Assembly: GCA_045594065.1 (NCBI GenBank)
Contig: JAZNXU010000046.1
Coordinates: 1 to 27,608 of the forward strand
DNA length: 27,608 bases
Direction of reading: 5' to 3'
DNA from: SIG565 sp045594065
GTDB taxonomy: Bacteria; Bacillota; Clostridia; Oscillospirales; Acutalibacteraceae
Positions 7,649 to 15,440 of the stretch are shown piece by piece; within the stretch, counting starts at the first letter, position 1, and every line of letters begins with the position of its first letter. The position numbers and the translations under genes were made by a program. Under the pieces are notes generated by a model. It was not told where the DNA came from. It made no database searches and saw nothing but the letters and a program-made list of their open reading frames with translations.

Positions 7649-8518
7649 ATGAAAATCACAAAAGCTATTATCCCCGCAGCAGGGCTAGGCACCAGAGTTC
7701 TACCCGCCTCTAAGGCAGTTCCGAAAGAAATGCTCCCGATAGTTGACAAACCTGCAATTCAGTACATAGTTGAAGAGGCTGTAAAGGCAGGAATTACTGA
7801 TATTTTAATTATTACCAACCGCGGCAAGGGCGTTATTGAAGACCATTTTGACCATTCAATTGAGCTTGAAAATATGCTTCGTGCAAAAAACAAGGAAAAA
7901 GAGCTCGAGGAAATCACCTCGGTTTGTGACCTTGCAAATATATACTTTTTAAGGCAGAAAGAAACCAAGGGCCTTGGTGATGCGGTACTCAGAGCCAAGC
8001 AGTTCGTGGGAAATGACCCCTTTGCAGTGCTTTACGGTGACGATGTGATTATTGGTGAAAGTCCTGCAATCGGTGAAATGTGCGAGGCTTACGAAAAATT
8101 TGGTAAAAGCGTTGTGGGTATAAAAAAGGTTACCGATGAGCAGGTTACCAAATACTGTTCACTAAAGGTAGACGAAATCAATGAAACTACCTTTAATGTT
8201 ACGGATATGATTGAGAAACCGAGCATTTATAATAAGCTTTCAAATTATTCAATATTGGGTCGCTGTATTTTAGAGCCCGAAATCTTCGATATTCTTGAAA
8301 AGACACCCTACGGTGTCGGCGGTGAATTACAGCTTACCGACGCTATGAAATCGGTTGCCACAAAAAAGGGTATGATAGGCGTTGTGTTCTCGGGCGAGCG
8401 CCACGATATGGGCAATAAATTCGGAATGCTAAAGGCTAATATTGATGTTGGTCTTACACACCCCGAAACCAAGGACGAGCTTGCCGCCTACATAAAGAAA
8501 TTAGCTGAAACTATATGA
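7649..8518 (+). CDS. galU: UTP-glucose-1-phosphate uridylyltransferase
   Basis: GalU makes UDP-glucose from UTP and glucose-1-phosphate, for cell-envelope sugars and the Leloir pathway. The 289 residues match the bacterial family in length. The nucleotidyltransferase signature AAGLGTRVLPASKAVPKEML (about 10-29) is intact, as are VGIKKV, ILGRCILEPEIFDIL and the QLTDAM segment. The later galT gene at 15742-17238 is consistent with galactose use, but it is on the other strand and under its own promoter. The ribosome-binding site is AAGG about 10 bases upstream. The stop overlaps the next start (ATGATG). Confidence 0.96.
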   Translation: MKITKAIIPAAGLGTRVLPASKAVPKEMLPIVDKPAIQYIVEEAVKAGITDILIITNRGKGVIEDHFDHSIELENMLRAKNKEKELEEITSVCDLANIYFLRQKETKGLGDAVLRAKQFVGNDPFAVLYGDDVIIGESPAIGEMCEAYEKFGKSVVGIKKVTDEQVTKYCSLKVDEINETTFNVTDMIEKPSIYNKLSNYSILGRCILEPEIFDILEKTPYGVGGELQLTDAMKSVATKKGMIGVVFSGERHDMGNKFGMLKANIDVGLTHPETKDELAAYIKKLAETI

Positions 8519-9219
8519 TGAAATATACTACATTGCTTTTCGACAGTGACGATACCCTGCTTGATTTTAAGGCAGCGGAAAAGGCGGCTTTGGAAAAAGC
8601 AATGAAACAATGCGGACTGCCGTTTAATAACAGTCTGCATATCCTTTACAGTAATTGGAACAAAGCTTTTTGGGAAGCCTATGAGCGTGGAGAAATACAA
8701 AAGAGTGACATATTCGTTGGCAGATTTAACTCTTTTTTAGCCGAAGCAGGCATTAGCTATGATGCCGAAAAGCTCTCTAAGGCATATGAGCACAGACTTG
8801 GCTTTGAGCACCAACCAATTACAAATGCTATTGAGCTTTGTAGGGCTTTACAGCCGCATTACAAAATGCATATTGTAACAAACGGAAACCTGAATATACA
8901 GCTTCCACGGCTGAAAGACAGCGGATTAATCAGCTTTTTCTCAAAGGTTTTTGTTTCTGAGCAGGTAGGCTACAGTAAGCCGCACAAAGAATTTTTTGAT
9001 TATGTATTAAATCATATTGAAGAAACCGACAAGGGTAAAATACTGATTATCGGCGACAGCATTTCATCAGATATTTTAGGCGGCTTGAATGCAGGAATTG
9101 ATACCTGTCACTTCAATCCCAAGGGCGAAGCTACTTGTGCCAACCCGACCTACACCGTAAAAAGCTACCAAGAGCTAAAGGAATTACTACTAAATAATCA
9201 AAGGAATTTAAGAGGTTAG
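8515..9219 (+). CDS. HAD-family hydrolase, YjjG-like nucleotidase
   Basis: This 234-residue HAD phosphatase with a helical cap is close in style to YjjG-type nucleotidases, which hydrolyse (often non-canonical) pyrimidine nucleoside monophosphates. The motifs are all present: nucleophile Asp10 and general acid Asp12 in FDSDDTLLDF, the threonine of motif II in IVTNGN, the lysine of motif III in YSKPHKEFF, and IIGDSISSDILGG as motif IV. Family-level substrate assignment is uncertain. The start is either of two adjacent ATGs (8515 or 8518) that overlap the galU stop; no strong ribosome-binding site is seen, so coupling is likely. Confidence 0.88.
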   Translation: MMKYTTLLFDSDDTLLDFKAAEKAALEKAMKQCGLPFNNSLHILYSNWNKAFWEAYERGEIQKSDIFVGRFNSFLAEAGISYDAEKLSKAYEHRLGFEHQPITNAIELCRALQPHYKMHIVTNGNLNIQLPRLKDSGLISFFSKVFVSEQVGYSKPHKEFFDYVLNHIEETDKGKILIIGDSISSDILGGLNAGIDTCHFNPKGEATCANPTYTVKSYQELKELLLNNQRNLRG

Positions 9220-9222
9220 ATT

Positions 9223-10590
9223 ATGAACATAATTGTTGTTGGTTGCGGCAAAATTGGAGCAACTATTATTGAAAATCTGATTGTCGAGGGACACGATGTT
9301 ACAGCGGTTGACAGTAATCCGCAAATTGTAAGTGAAATATGCACCGTTTATGATGCTATGGGAGTTTGCGGCAGCGGTACCGACTGCAACATACTTATAG
9401 AGGCGGGTGCCGACAAAGCCGACCTTTTTGTTGCGGCTACAGGCTCTGATGAATTCAATATGCTAAGCTGCTATTTGGCTAAGAAAATGGGTGCTTCTAA
9501 CACCGTTGCCCGAATTCGCAACCCTGAATACAACGACCAAAGCCTTGGATTTTTACGCCAGCATCTTGATATATCGCTCTCAATCAACCCCGAGCGTTTA
9601 ATGGCACACGAAATTTTCAATATTTTAAAATTTCCCTCTGCCGTTAAAATAGAAACCTTTTCGCACCGTAACTATGAGATGGTTGAATTTTTGTTAAGAG
9701 ATGCCTCTCCCATATGCGGTATGAGCCTTGTTGAAATGCGCAAAGCCTACAATGCAATGTTCTTGGTTTGCGCTGTAAGGCGAGGCGAAGAAATATTTAT
9801 CCCTAGCGGTGATTTCGTATTAGAAGCGGGTGATAAGATTGGAATAATCTCCTCCCCTGCCGAGCTGCACAAGCTCTTTAAGATGCTCGTCCCCGCCCAA
9901 AAGCAGGTTAAAAACATAATGCTTGCAGGGGCTTCCAGAACGACATATTACCTTGCAAAAATGCTAACCGCTGCGGGAAATCATGTAAAAATTGTTGACC
10001 AAGACAAAAAGCGCTGTGAAGAACTGTGCGAAAGTGTACCTCGGGCTGTTATCATTTGCGGAGACCCTGCAGATGATGATATTCTGCTTGAAGAGGGCAT
10101 TGAGAATACCGATGCCTTTGTTGCTCTTACAGGTATTGACGAAGAAAATATTCTCTTATCTTTCTCAGCATCAAACCATAATGTTTCAAAGGTTGTTTCT
10201 AAGGTTAACCGTCAGGCTTTCGCCTCTGTTGCCGATAAATTGGGACTTGACTGCATTCTTTCCCCTAAGGAGCTTGCTGCTGATGTTATAGTGCGTTATG
10301 CCAGAGCACTTGAAAACTCAATTGAAAGCAGTCAGGTAGAAACCCTTTACAAGGTAATGGACGGCAAAGCAGAGCTTTTGGAATTCATTATAAAATCGGA
10401 AAATGAAGCTACAGGAATTCCGCTTAAAAATATGAATTTGAAATCCAATGTTCTGATAGCGGGAATATTGCGTAAGCGTCGCCCCATTATTCCATCTGGT
10501 GACGATGTATTACTTACGGGTGACCATATAATTGTTTTAACATCGGGTCACCGAATGAACGATATTACCGATATATTAAAGCAGAGGTAG
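9223..10590 (+). CDS. trkA: Trk potassium uptake system, NAD-binding subunit TrkA
   Basis: TrkA is the cytoplasmic gating subunit that controls the TrkH potassium channel in response to bound nucleotides. The 455 residues contain two Rossmann (RCK-N) modules, each followed by an RCK-C lobe. The first has VGCGKIGATIIENL with Asp31 near the nucleotide ribose; the second begins IMLAGASRTTYYLAKML. This two-module form is the classical TrkA of about 450 residues. AGAGG lies seven bases before the ATG. It is directly followed by trkH, five bases away, which fixes the role. Confidence 0.96.
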   Translation: MNIIVVGCGKIGATIIENLIVEGHDVTAVDSNPQIVSEICTVYDAMGVCGSGTDCNILIEAGADKADLFVAATGSDEFNMLSCYLAKKMGASNTVARIRNPEYNDQSLGFLRQHLDISLSINPERLMAHEIFNILKFPSAVKIETFSHRNYEMVEFLLRDASPICGMSLVEMRKAYNAMFLVCAVRRGEEIFIPSGDFVLEAGDKIGIISSPAELHKLFKMLVPAQKQVKNIMLAGASRTTYYLAKMLTAAGNHVKIVDQDKKRCEELCESVPRAVIICGDPADDDILLEEGIENTDAFVALTGIDEENILLSFSASNHNVSKVVSKVNRQAFASVADKLGLDCILSPKELAADVIVRYARALENSIESSQVETLYKVMDGKAELLEFIIKSENEATGIPLKNMNLKSNVLIAGILRKRRPIIPSGDDVLLTGDHIIVLTSGHRMNDITDILKQR

Positions 10591-10595
10591 TAAAT

Positions 10596-12041
10596 ATGAA
10601 TCGTAAAATGGTTTTAAATACTATCGGTAAAATTTTGCTTTTAGAAGCAATACTTATGCTGTTGCCTGCCGCTGTTTGCCTTATATACGGTGAAATTAAC
10701 AGCCTATTTGCATTTTTAATTGCTATAGGTGTAGCGGTTATCATAGGCGGAGGTATGGCACTCTTAAGCCGCACCAAGGATCAGGTTATTTATGCTAAAG
10801 ACGGTTTTGTTATAGTTGCTCTTGCGTGGATAATGCTCTCATTAATAGGCGCCCTGCCCTTTAGACTCAGCGGTGAAATACCGAATTATGTTGATGCGGT
10901 TTTCGAAATCGTAAGCGGCTTCACAACTACGGGAGCATCGATACTCACTAATATTGAAGCTATGGGTCACGGAATGCTGTTTTGGCGTAGCTTCTCGCAT
11001 TGGATGGGCGGTATGGGTGTGCTTGTGCTTATAATGGCAATAGTACCCAATGTTTCCGACCGTTCAATTCACATTATGCGCGCCGAAATGCCCGGTCCCG
11101 TAGTCGATAAGCTGTTACCGCGAATAAAAGATACTGCAAAAATCCTATATATAATCTACATTGTTTTAACCTTTGTAGAGGTTATATTCCTGCTGCTTGG
11201 CGGTATGTCACTTTTCGAAAGCCTTGTACACACCTTTGGTACAGCAGGTACGGGCGGTTTCGGAATAAAAGCCAACAGTATTGCAGGGTATTCACCATAT
11301 ATTCAGTGGGTAATTACTATATTTATGCTGATTTTCGGTGTGAATTTCAACATATATTTTCTCTTACTTATCAAAAAATTCAAATCCGTATTTAAAAGTT
11401 CCGAGCTTTGGATTTATTTTGGACTAGTGCTCGTGTCGATAGGAATTATCACAATAAATGTTAATTCGTATTATGCAACCTTTGGCGAGTCACTCCGTCA
11501 CTCAGCTTTTCAGGTGGCTTCAATTACCACAACCACAGGTTTTTCAACCACTGATTTCAATTTGTGGCCATCACTCTCAAAGGGAATACTTGTTATTTTA
11601 ATGTTTATAGGTGCATGCGCCGGCTCTACAGCGGGCGGACTTAAGGTGTCACGTGCGGTACTGCTTTGGAAAATGATTTGCCGTGAATTCAGGCGAATGC
11701 TGCGTCCACGTTCGGTTAATACCATAAAGCAGGACGGTAAAACTGTTGACGAAACGGTGCTTTCAAGTGTTACAACCTATTTTGCGGTATATATTATGTG
11801 CTTCGTAGCGGTATTCCTACTGCTGTGCATTGATAAATTTGGCTTTGAAACCAACTTTACTGCCGCTGCAGCCTGTTTTAACAATATAGGTCCCGGTCTT
11901 GCTGAGGTGGGACCAATGTCAAGCTATGCCGATTACAGCGCATTTTCAAAAATAGTTTTATCTTTTGCAATGCTGCTTGGACGCCTTGAAATTTTCCCGC
12001 TTATAATTGCACTCTCCCCCACAACATGGTCAAAAAAATAA
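10596..12041 (+). CDS. trkH: Trk potassium uptake channel subunit TrkH
   Basis: TrkH is the membrane subunit of the K+ uptake channel. The 481-residue protein is almost wholly membrane-embedded. All four pore loops with selectivity-filter-like segments are visible in order: TTTGAS, GTAGTGGFG, TTTTGFSTTDF and NNIGPGLAE, each with the glycine that replaces most of the K-channel filter in this family. The conserved arginine-bearing helix and the C-terminal LGRLEIFPL are present. GAGG precedes the ATG. Together with trkA it is a full K+ uptake unit, though a separate regulation site such as a riboswitch is not visible upstream. Confidence 0.96.
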   Translation: MNRKMVLNTIGKILLLEAILMLLPAAVCLIYGEINSLFAFLIAIGVAVIIGGGMALLSRTKDQVIYAKDGFVIVALAWIMLSLIGALPFRLSGEIPNYVDAVFEIVSGFTTTGASILTNIEAMGHGMLFWRSFSHWMGGMGVLVLIMAIVPNVSDRSIHIMRAEMPGPVVDKLLPRIKDTAKILYIIYIVLTFVEVIFLLLGGMSLFESLVHTFGTAGTGGFGIKANSIAGYSPYIQWVITIFMLIFGVNFNIYFLLLIKKFKSVFKSSELWIYFGLVLVSIGIITINVNSYYATFGESLRHSAFQVASITTTTGFSTTDFNLWPSLSKGILVILMFIGACAGSTAGGLKVSRAVLLWKMICREFRRMLRPRSVNTIKQDGKTVDETVLSSVTTYFAVYIMCFVAVFLLLCIDKFGFETNFTAAAACFNNIGPGLAEVGPMSSYADYSAFSKIVLSFAMLLGRLEIFPLIIALSPTTWSKK

Positions 12042-12055
12042 TTTGAGGTAACGAA

Positions 12056-12781
12056 ATGAACGAACACAAAAGTGATACCTTAGAGCAACGCAAAAAGGCT
12101 CAGAAAGAGTTTTTAGAGCTTAAAAAAATGCAGGCGGGTGAAATAACACCCGAAAAGGCACCTGAGCCCGAGCTCCCTAAAACCTTGGGCGGAAAGGTCA
12201 AAAATTTCTGGTATCATTACAAGCTACAAGCAATTATTGGTTTGTTTTTAGCGGCGGCTTTGGCAATATGCGTTACGCAGTGTGCCACAAAGCCCAAATA
12301 TGATGCGGAAATAGTGCTTTATTCCCGTAACTCCTACACTGCACAGCAAATTGACCTGCTCACCGAATATATGACACAGTTTTTCACCGATGCAAACGGT
12401 GACGGTGAGGTTATAATTGCGATAAGCGACTGCTCATACACTACCAACGGCACCTATGACAGCAACCATACAAACACCCTAGCCACTAAGCTTAACGCAA
12501 CTATAGCAAGCGGTGTTGAGGCACAGCTGTATATTTTAGACACCGAAACCCTTGCCCAGCTAAATGAGCTGGCTGAGCCCTACGGTGGCTTCTTAATAGA
12601 ATCAGCACCAATGCCTGCCTTTGTTACGGAAATCACAGATAATCAGGGCTACAAATTCCCCGAGGGACTGATAATTGGCAGACGCGTACTTAAAGGTACA
12701 ACAATGGAAAAGAATAAAACTGCCATAGCGGCATCGGAAAACGCAAAAGCAGTGCTTGAAAACATAAGACAATATCAATGA
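12056..12781 (+). CDS. Membrane-anchored protein of unknown function
   Basis: I do not recognise this 241-residue protein. The first 50 residues are highly charged and probably helical (KKAQKEFLELKKMQAGE). One membrane segment spans about 57-76, and the remaining 160 residues are likely extracytoplasmic, with a possible alpha/beta fold (YDAEIVLYSRN, then QLYILDTETLAQLN). A cysteine in VTQCAT follows the membrane segment but the setting is not a lipobox. GAGG sits before the ATG and the gene follows trkH by 14 bases, ending at a strong terminator. Being last in this run, it might assist or sense the Trk system, but nothing in its sequence shows that. Confidence 0.75.
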   Translation: MNEHKSDTLEQRKKAQKEFLELKKMQAGEITPEKAPEPELPKTLGGKVKNFWYHYKLQAIIGLFLAAALAICVTQCATKPKYDAEIVLYSRNSYTAQQIDLLTEYMTQFFTDANGDGEVIIAISDCSYTTNGTYDSNHTNTLATKLNATIASGVEAQLYILDTETLAQLNELAEPYGGFLIESAPMPAFVTEITDNQGYKFPEGLIIGRRVLKGTTMEKNKTAIAASENAKAVLENIRQYQ

Positions 12782-12788
12782 AAACAGA

Positions 12789-12818
12789 AAATCCGTAAGT
12801 CAAACGACTTACGGATTT
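12789..12818. terminator. 13-bp terminator hairpin between convergent genes
   Basis: AAATCCGTAAGTC (12789-12801) pairs exactly with 12806-12818 around an AAAC loop. It ends in a T run on the plus strand and an A-lead that gives T on the minus strand. It separates the plus-strand trk run from mgsA on the minus strand and can serve both. Confidence 0.9.
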
Positions 12819-12821
12819 TTG

Positions 12822-13202
12822 TTATTTAATTTTAATTCCGTTTTTTAGTGCTTCAAGCATTACCTCTGCACTGCTTGAATTAGTAGCAAGCGGTATTTTC
12901 TGAACATCGCAAAGGCGAAGCAAAGCCGAAACATCGGGCTCGTGCGGCTGAGCGGTAAGCGGGTCGCGTAGGAAGATAACCAAATCCATATTACCGTCGG
13001 CAATCATAGCGCCGATTTGCTGGTCACCGCCTAAAGGTCCGCTCTTCATTCGGTAAATCAGAAGTGCGGTTTCTCCCATTATGAGTGTGCCTGTGGTGCC
13101 TGTGGCATAAAGCTCGTGCTTTGCCAGCACATCTTTATATGTTTTAGCAAGCCCAATAATATCATCTTTCTTCTTGTCGTGTGCAATAAGTGCAATTTTC
13201 AT
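12822..13202 (-). CDS. mgsA: Methylglyoxal synthase
   Basis: This enzyme converts dihydroxyacetone phosphate to methylglyoxal and phosphate, an overflow route when phosphorylated sugars build up. The 126 residues are slightly shorter than E. coli MgsA (152) and match other Firmicute forms. Conserved features include the N-terminal AHD (His8, Asp9), TGTTG, GPLGGDQQIG with the catalytic aspartate Asp60, and RDPLTAQPHEPD with His87 and Asp90. The start is the ATG at 13202, with AAGGG eight bases upstream; longer in-frame starts would cover the promoter. Its own promoter lies at 13263-13235. Confidence 0.95.
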   Translation of the reverse strand: MKIALIAHDKKKDDIIGLAKTYKDVLAKHELYATGTTGTLIMGETALLIYRMKSGPLGGDQQIGAMIADGNMDLVIFLRDPLTAQPHEPDVSALLRLCDVQKIPLATNSSSAEVMLEALKNGIKIK

Positions 13203-13234
13203 AACATCATCCCTTCTTTTGTTACTACACTTAA

Positions 13235-13263
13235 AATGTAACACACTTTTCGCCAAAAATCAA
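13235..13263 (-). promoter_or_regulatory. Promoter of mgsA
   Basis: On the minus strand TTGATT (13263-13258) is followed after 17 bases by TACATT (13240-13235). The predicted start leaves a leader of about 25-30 nt before the mgsA ATG at 13202. Confidence 0.55.
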
Positions 13264-13311
13264 CAGAAAATATATTATGCTATTTAACTATAGATAAATT
13301 AGTTTATAATA

Positions 13312-14079
13312 TCAACAAGCACCAAGCCACAACTGTATTTCGGTGGCGAGTGTTTTGCAAAAGCTTCTCCTCCAAACAGGCGAATTTATCTTTTTTGCAT
13401 CCGCCCTGTTCGTAGCATATCCAGCCTCAATCAACAACGACGGAAAATCAGAATACCTTGTAACGGTATACGATTCATCGGCGGTGGTGGCTTTTATAAG
13501 GTATTCATTATCCAAATTATCAGCAATGCTCTCGCACAAGGCTTTAAGTTGTTTACTGTGCGGATTATCTTTATAATAATAAAGCTCATAACGGCTAACC
13601 TCGGGGCTGTTTTCAATACTGTTAATATGTAACGAAACAAATAAATCGATAGGTGTTTTTTTATTCAGCACCGATGCGTAAATTGCGCGCTCATAGGCTG
13701 AAAAAACATTATTCTCTACAATTCGGCTGCTATCGTATTCAATACCAAACATTTCAGCCTTTTGTACTATTTCCGCGCAGGATGGAAATACGGTGCCGTT
13801 ATGGGTGAAAATTACGGTTATACCCCTACTCTCAAGCTCTGCGCCTAAAATCTCTGCCATATTCAAAGTTACATCGGCTTCTATGCCGTTTAAAAAATCA
13901 CTCTCGCACCCAGGGTCGGCAAAGCCGTGACCCGCATCTATACAAACCACATATTTATTTTGAGCTATAGCGGGCCTTGCTTTTTCGTTCTCGGTCAAAT
14001 CAGTACCGTCCGTTTCACAGCCTGCCACACATAAAATTACTGTCATAACTAAAAATAATATTTTACTTAATTTTCCCAT
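13312..14079 (-). CDS. N-acetylmuramoyl-L-alanine amidase, lipoprotein (Amidase_3)
   Basis: This is a zinc amidase that cleaves the bond between N-acetylmuramic acid and the stem peptide of peptidoglycan. A short positively charged N terminus and hydrophobic stretch end in the lipobox VAGC (Cys21), so it is probably lipid-anchored on the outer face of the membrane. The catalytic domain starts near residue 42 and keeps the metal ligands His51 (DAGHG), Glu67 and His151 (SLHINS), plus Glu218 (LIEAGY) as the catalytic acid. Length is 255 residues, with no separate cell-wall binding repeat. It has its own promoter with a palindrome over the -10 box, so its transcription is likely controlled, possibly by the divergent XRE protein. 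Confidence 0.92.
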   Translation of the reverse strand: MGKLSKILFLVMTVILCVAGCETDGTDLTENEKARPAIAQNKYVVCIDAGHGFADPGCESDFLNGIEADVTLNMAEILGAELESRGITVIFTHNGTVFPSCAEIVQKAEMFGIEYDSSRIVENNVFSAYERAIYASVLNKKTPIDLFVSLHINSIENSPEVSRYELYYYKDNPHSKQLKALCESIADNLDNEYLIKATTADESYTVTRYSDFPSLLIEAGYATNRADAKKINSPVWRRSFCKTLATEIQLWLGAC

Positions 14080-14115
14080 ACTGCCCTATCCCATATTTGC
14101 CAGTTGATTTGTCAC

Positions 14116-14164
14116 TTGATATGTTGCTAATTCGTAGTATACTACAATATTTGTTATCTGTCAA
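14116..14164. promoter_or_regulatory. Overlapping divergent promoters sharing a palindromic -10/operator
   Basis: The perfect 12-bp palindrome GTAGTATACTAC (14134-14145) contains TATACT on both strands. For the minus strand, TTGACA (14164-14159), a 17-base spacer and TATACT (14141-14136) form a near-consensus promoter leading to the amidase gene. For the plus strand, TTGATA (14116-14121), a 16-base spacer and TATACT (14138-14143) lead to the XRE gene. Two polymerases could not occupy this site together. A dimeric regulator bound to the palindrome would close both promoters. A second plus-strand -10-like TATACT sits nearer the XRE gene, at about 14212. Confidence 0.65.
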
Positions 14165-14235
14165 GTTTCATTTATAACTTACTGTGTTGTCGATAATCTT
14201 CAAAATAACCTGTATACTAATATAGGGTGATAATT

Positions 14236-14463
14236 ATGAACAAACAATTTGCAAATTACTACAAGCAACTAGGTCTGAATATTGCTTACCACAGGAAAAG
14301 CAAGGGATTATCACAAAACCAGCTCTCTGAGAGAGTGAATATCAGCAGGACCCATATGAGCCGCATTGAAACTGCTGATTGTGCGGTTTCACTCGACATT
14401 GTTTTCGAAATATCAAAAGCCTTAGATATTACCCCAAAGCAGTTATTCGATTTCAGAGATTAA
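14236..14463 (+). CDS. XRE-family helix-turn-helix regulator
   Basis: This 75-residue single-domain DNA-binding protein is of the Cro/C1 (XRE) type. The helix-turn-helix is clear (GLSQNQLSERVNISRTHMSR, with the recognition helix at ISRTHMSRIE), followed by the usual two helices ending ALDITPKQLF. There is no ligand-binding or catalytic domain. I use the ATG at 14236, with AGGGTGA seven bases upstream, rather than the GTG at 14227, which lies in that site. It diverges from the amidase gene, and the 12-bp palindrome between them is a natural candidate operator. Confidence 0.88.
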   Translation: MNKQFANYYKQLGLNIAYHRKSKGLSQNQLSERVNISRTHMSRIETADCAVSLDIVFEISKALDITPKQLFDFRD

Positions 14464-14475
14464 TATGCTATACAA

Positions 14476-14502
14476 AGAAGCCGAGGTTAAACCTCGGCTT
14501 CT
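14476..14502 (+). terminator. 12-bp hairpin after the XRE gene
   Basis: AGAAGCCGAGGT (14476-14487) pairs exactly with 14491-14502 around a TAA loop, 13 bases after the stop. It lacks a proper T run, so it may be a weak terminator or an RNA 3'-end hairpin. Confidence 0.6.
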
Positions 14503-14603
14503 ATATGTGCTTGAGCTATTATCTGTTTATTTGGAAAGGGTGTACAAATTCGATGCCCTTTTATTTTTTGAGCCATATGTTCGAACTACTACATATCAAA
14601 AGG

Positions 14604-15044
14604 TTATATCGCTTTAATATATAATCTAATAGTTCTTCCTTGTTTATTAGGGTATTTCCTCTCTAATTCAAATCCTAATTTTTCATGCAATCTAATACTT
14701 GCTATATTATTATCATCAACACCGCCAACTGCAATAGTAAATCCTTTGTCCTTAGCATATTTTAATGCTAACTGTTCAGCCTCAAAGCCAAATCCTTTAC
14801 ATTTAAATTCATCTTTAATAGTCGGTCCACAACTTATAATGTGTTTTGAATGGGCAAAAAGGTTGATAAATCCAATTACAACATCGTTTTTATACACCAC
14901 TAAAAATTCAAAATACATATTATTGTGAATTTAATTTATGCTCTCGGTTATCATTTCTTCTTTTTGTTCAAGAGACATATTATCGTACGATGTATTTTTT
15001 AAATCATTTATGTTGTCAAGCGTTATTGGCTTTAAGTATATCAT
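14604..15044 (-). pseudogene. GNAT acetyltransferase interrupted by an in-frame TAA
   Basis: Read from the ATG at 15044, this is a complete 146-codon GNAT N-acetyltransferase except that codon 38 is TAA (14933-14931). Before it: MIYLKPITLDNINDLKN and a charged helix. After it, in the same frame, come the core strands (FEFLVVYKNDVVIGFINLF), the acetyl-CoA region (FKCKGFGFEAEQLALKYAKDKG) and the ending IASIRLHEKLGFELERK, all typical of the fold. A single A-to-T change (AAA to TAA) would account for it. The downstream ATG at 14918 could start only a fragment lacking the first strands and helices. The start overlaps the stop of the four-helix-bundle gene by four bases, so the two were probably coupled. 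A sequencing error is possible. Confidence 0.8.
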
Positions 15045-15391
15045 TTATTGTTTTCCTTTGCAGTGTTTAGTGATGCTATCAACATTCTTTTTATTTCTTC
15101 CGCAAGTGAAAGCAAACTATTAAAATCATAATCAATTAAATTGGTTCTTTTCAAAAGCGTAAGCCAATAAAAGCTTTCGCCTGTTTCTTTAAGAGAAATA
15201 TGTAATTTAGAAATAAAGTCTGCTTTGCTATTACCATATATTGCTTCGTTTATATTGGCACCAACACTTGTGGCAGAGCGTAGTAATTGTTTTGCAATAG
15301 TTGTATCTTTTCTTGTTTTAGAAAGCTCTTCATAAAACAAGACAATCTTTGTTGCAAAATCAAGAGATTTATCAAGTAATGGACTGTTCAT
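15041..15391 (-). CDS. Four-helix-bundle protein (23S rRNA intervening-sequence protein family)
   Basis: This 116-residue, all-helical protein belongs to the family first found in 23S rRNA intervening sequences (S23/IVP, TIGR02436); related folds include Avd of diversity-generating retroelements. The family signature LLRSATSVGANINEA is present, followed by KADFISKLHISLKETGESFY and WLTLL. The molecular function is unknown; basic surface and pentamer formation suggest nucleic acid binding in relatives. The ATG at 15391 is chosen because AGAGGTG lies about seven bases upstream; GTG at 15400 lies inside that site. It overlaps the broken GNAT gene by four bases. There is no rRNA gene, reverse transcriptase or variable repeat in this window. 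Confidence 0.9.
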   Translation of the reverse strand: MNSPLLDKSLDFATKIVLFYEELSKTRKDTTIAKQLLRSATSVGANINEAIYGNSKADFISKLHISLKETGESFYWLTLLKRTNLIDYDFNSLLSLAEEIKRMLIASLNTAKENNK

Positions 15392-15410
15392 TATGTTCAC
15401 CTCTGACTTA

Positions 15411-15439
15411 ATTATATCATAATTAACTCTTTAAATCAA
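15411..15439 (-). promoter_or_regulatory. Promoter of the four-helix-bundle/GNAT pair
   Basis: On the minus strand TTGATT (15439-15434), a 17-base spacer and a perfect TATAAT (15416-15411) lie just before the ribosome-binding site. The short leader is about 10-15 nt. The edge of the upstream inverted repeat begins two bases beyond the -35 box. Confidence 0.7.
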
Positions 15440-15440
15440 C

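Noticed and set aside
14487..14576. Minus-strand 29-codon frame after the GNAT gene
   Set aside because: No ribosome-binding site, and the end lies in the XRE hairpin; most likely a chance frame.
14931..14933. Programmed recoding of TAA in the GNAT gene
   Set aside because: TAA is used as a normal stop by neighbours, and no recoding element is seen; a point mutation is simpler.
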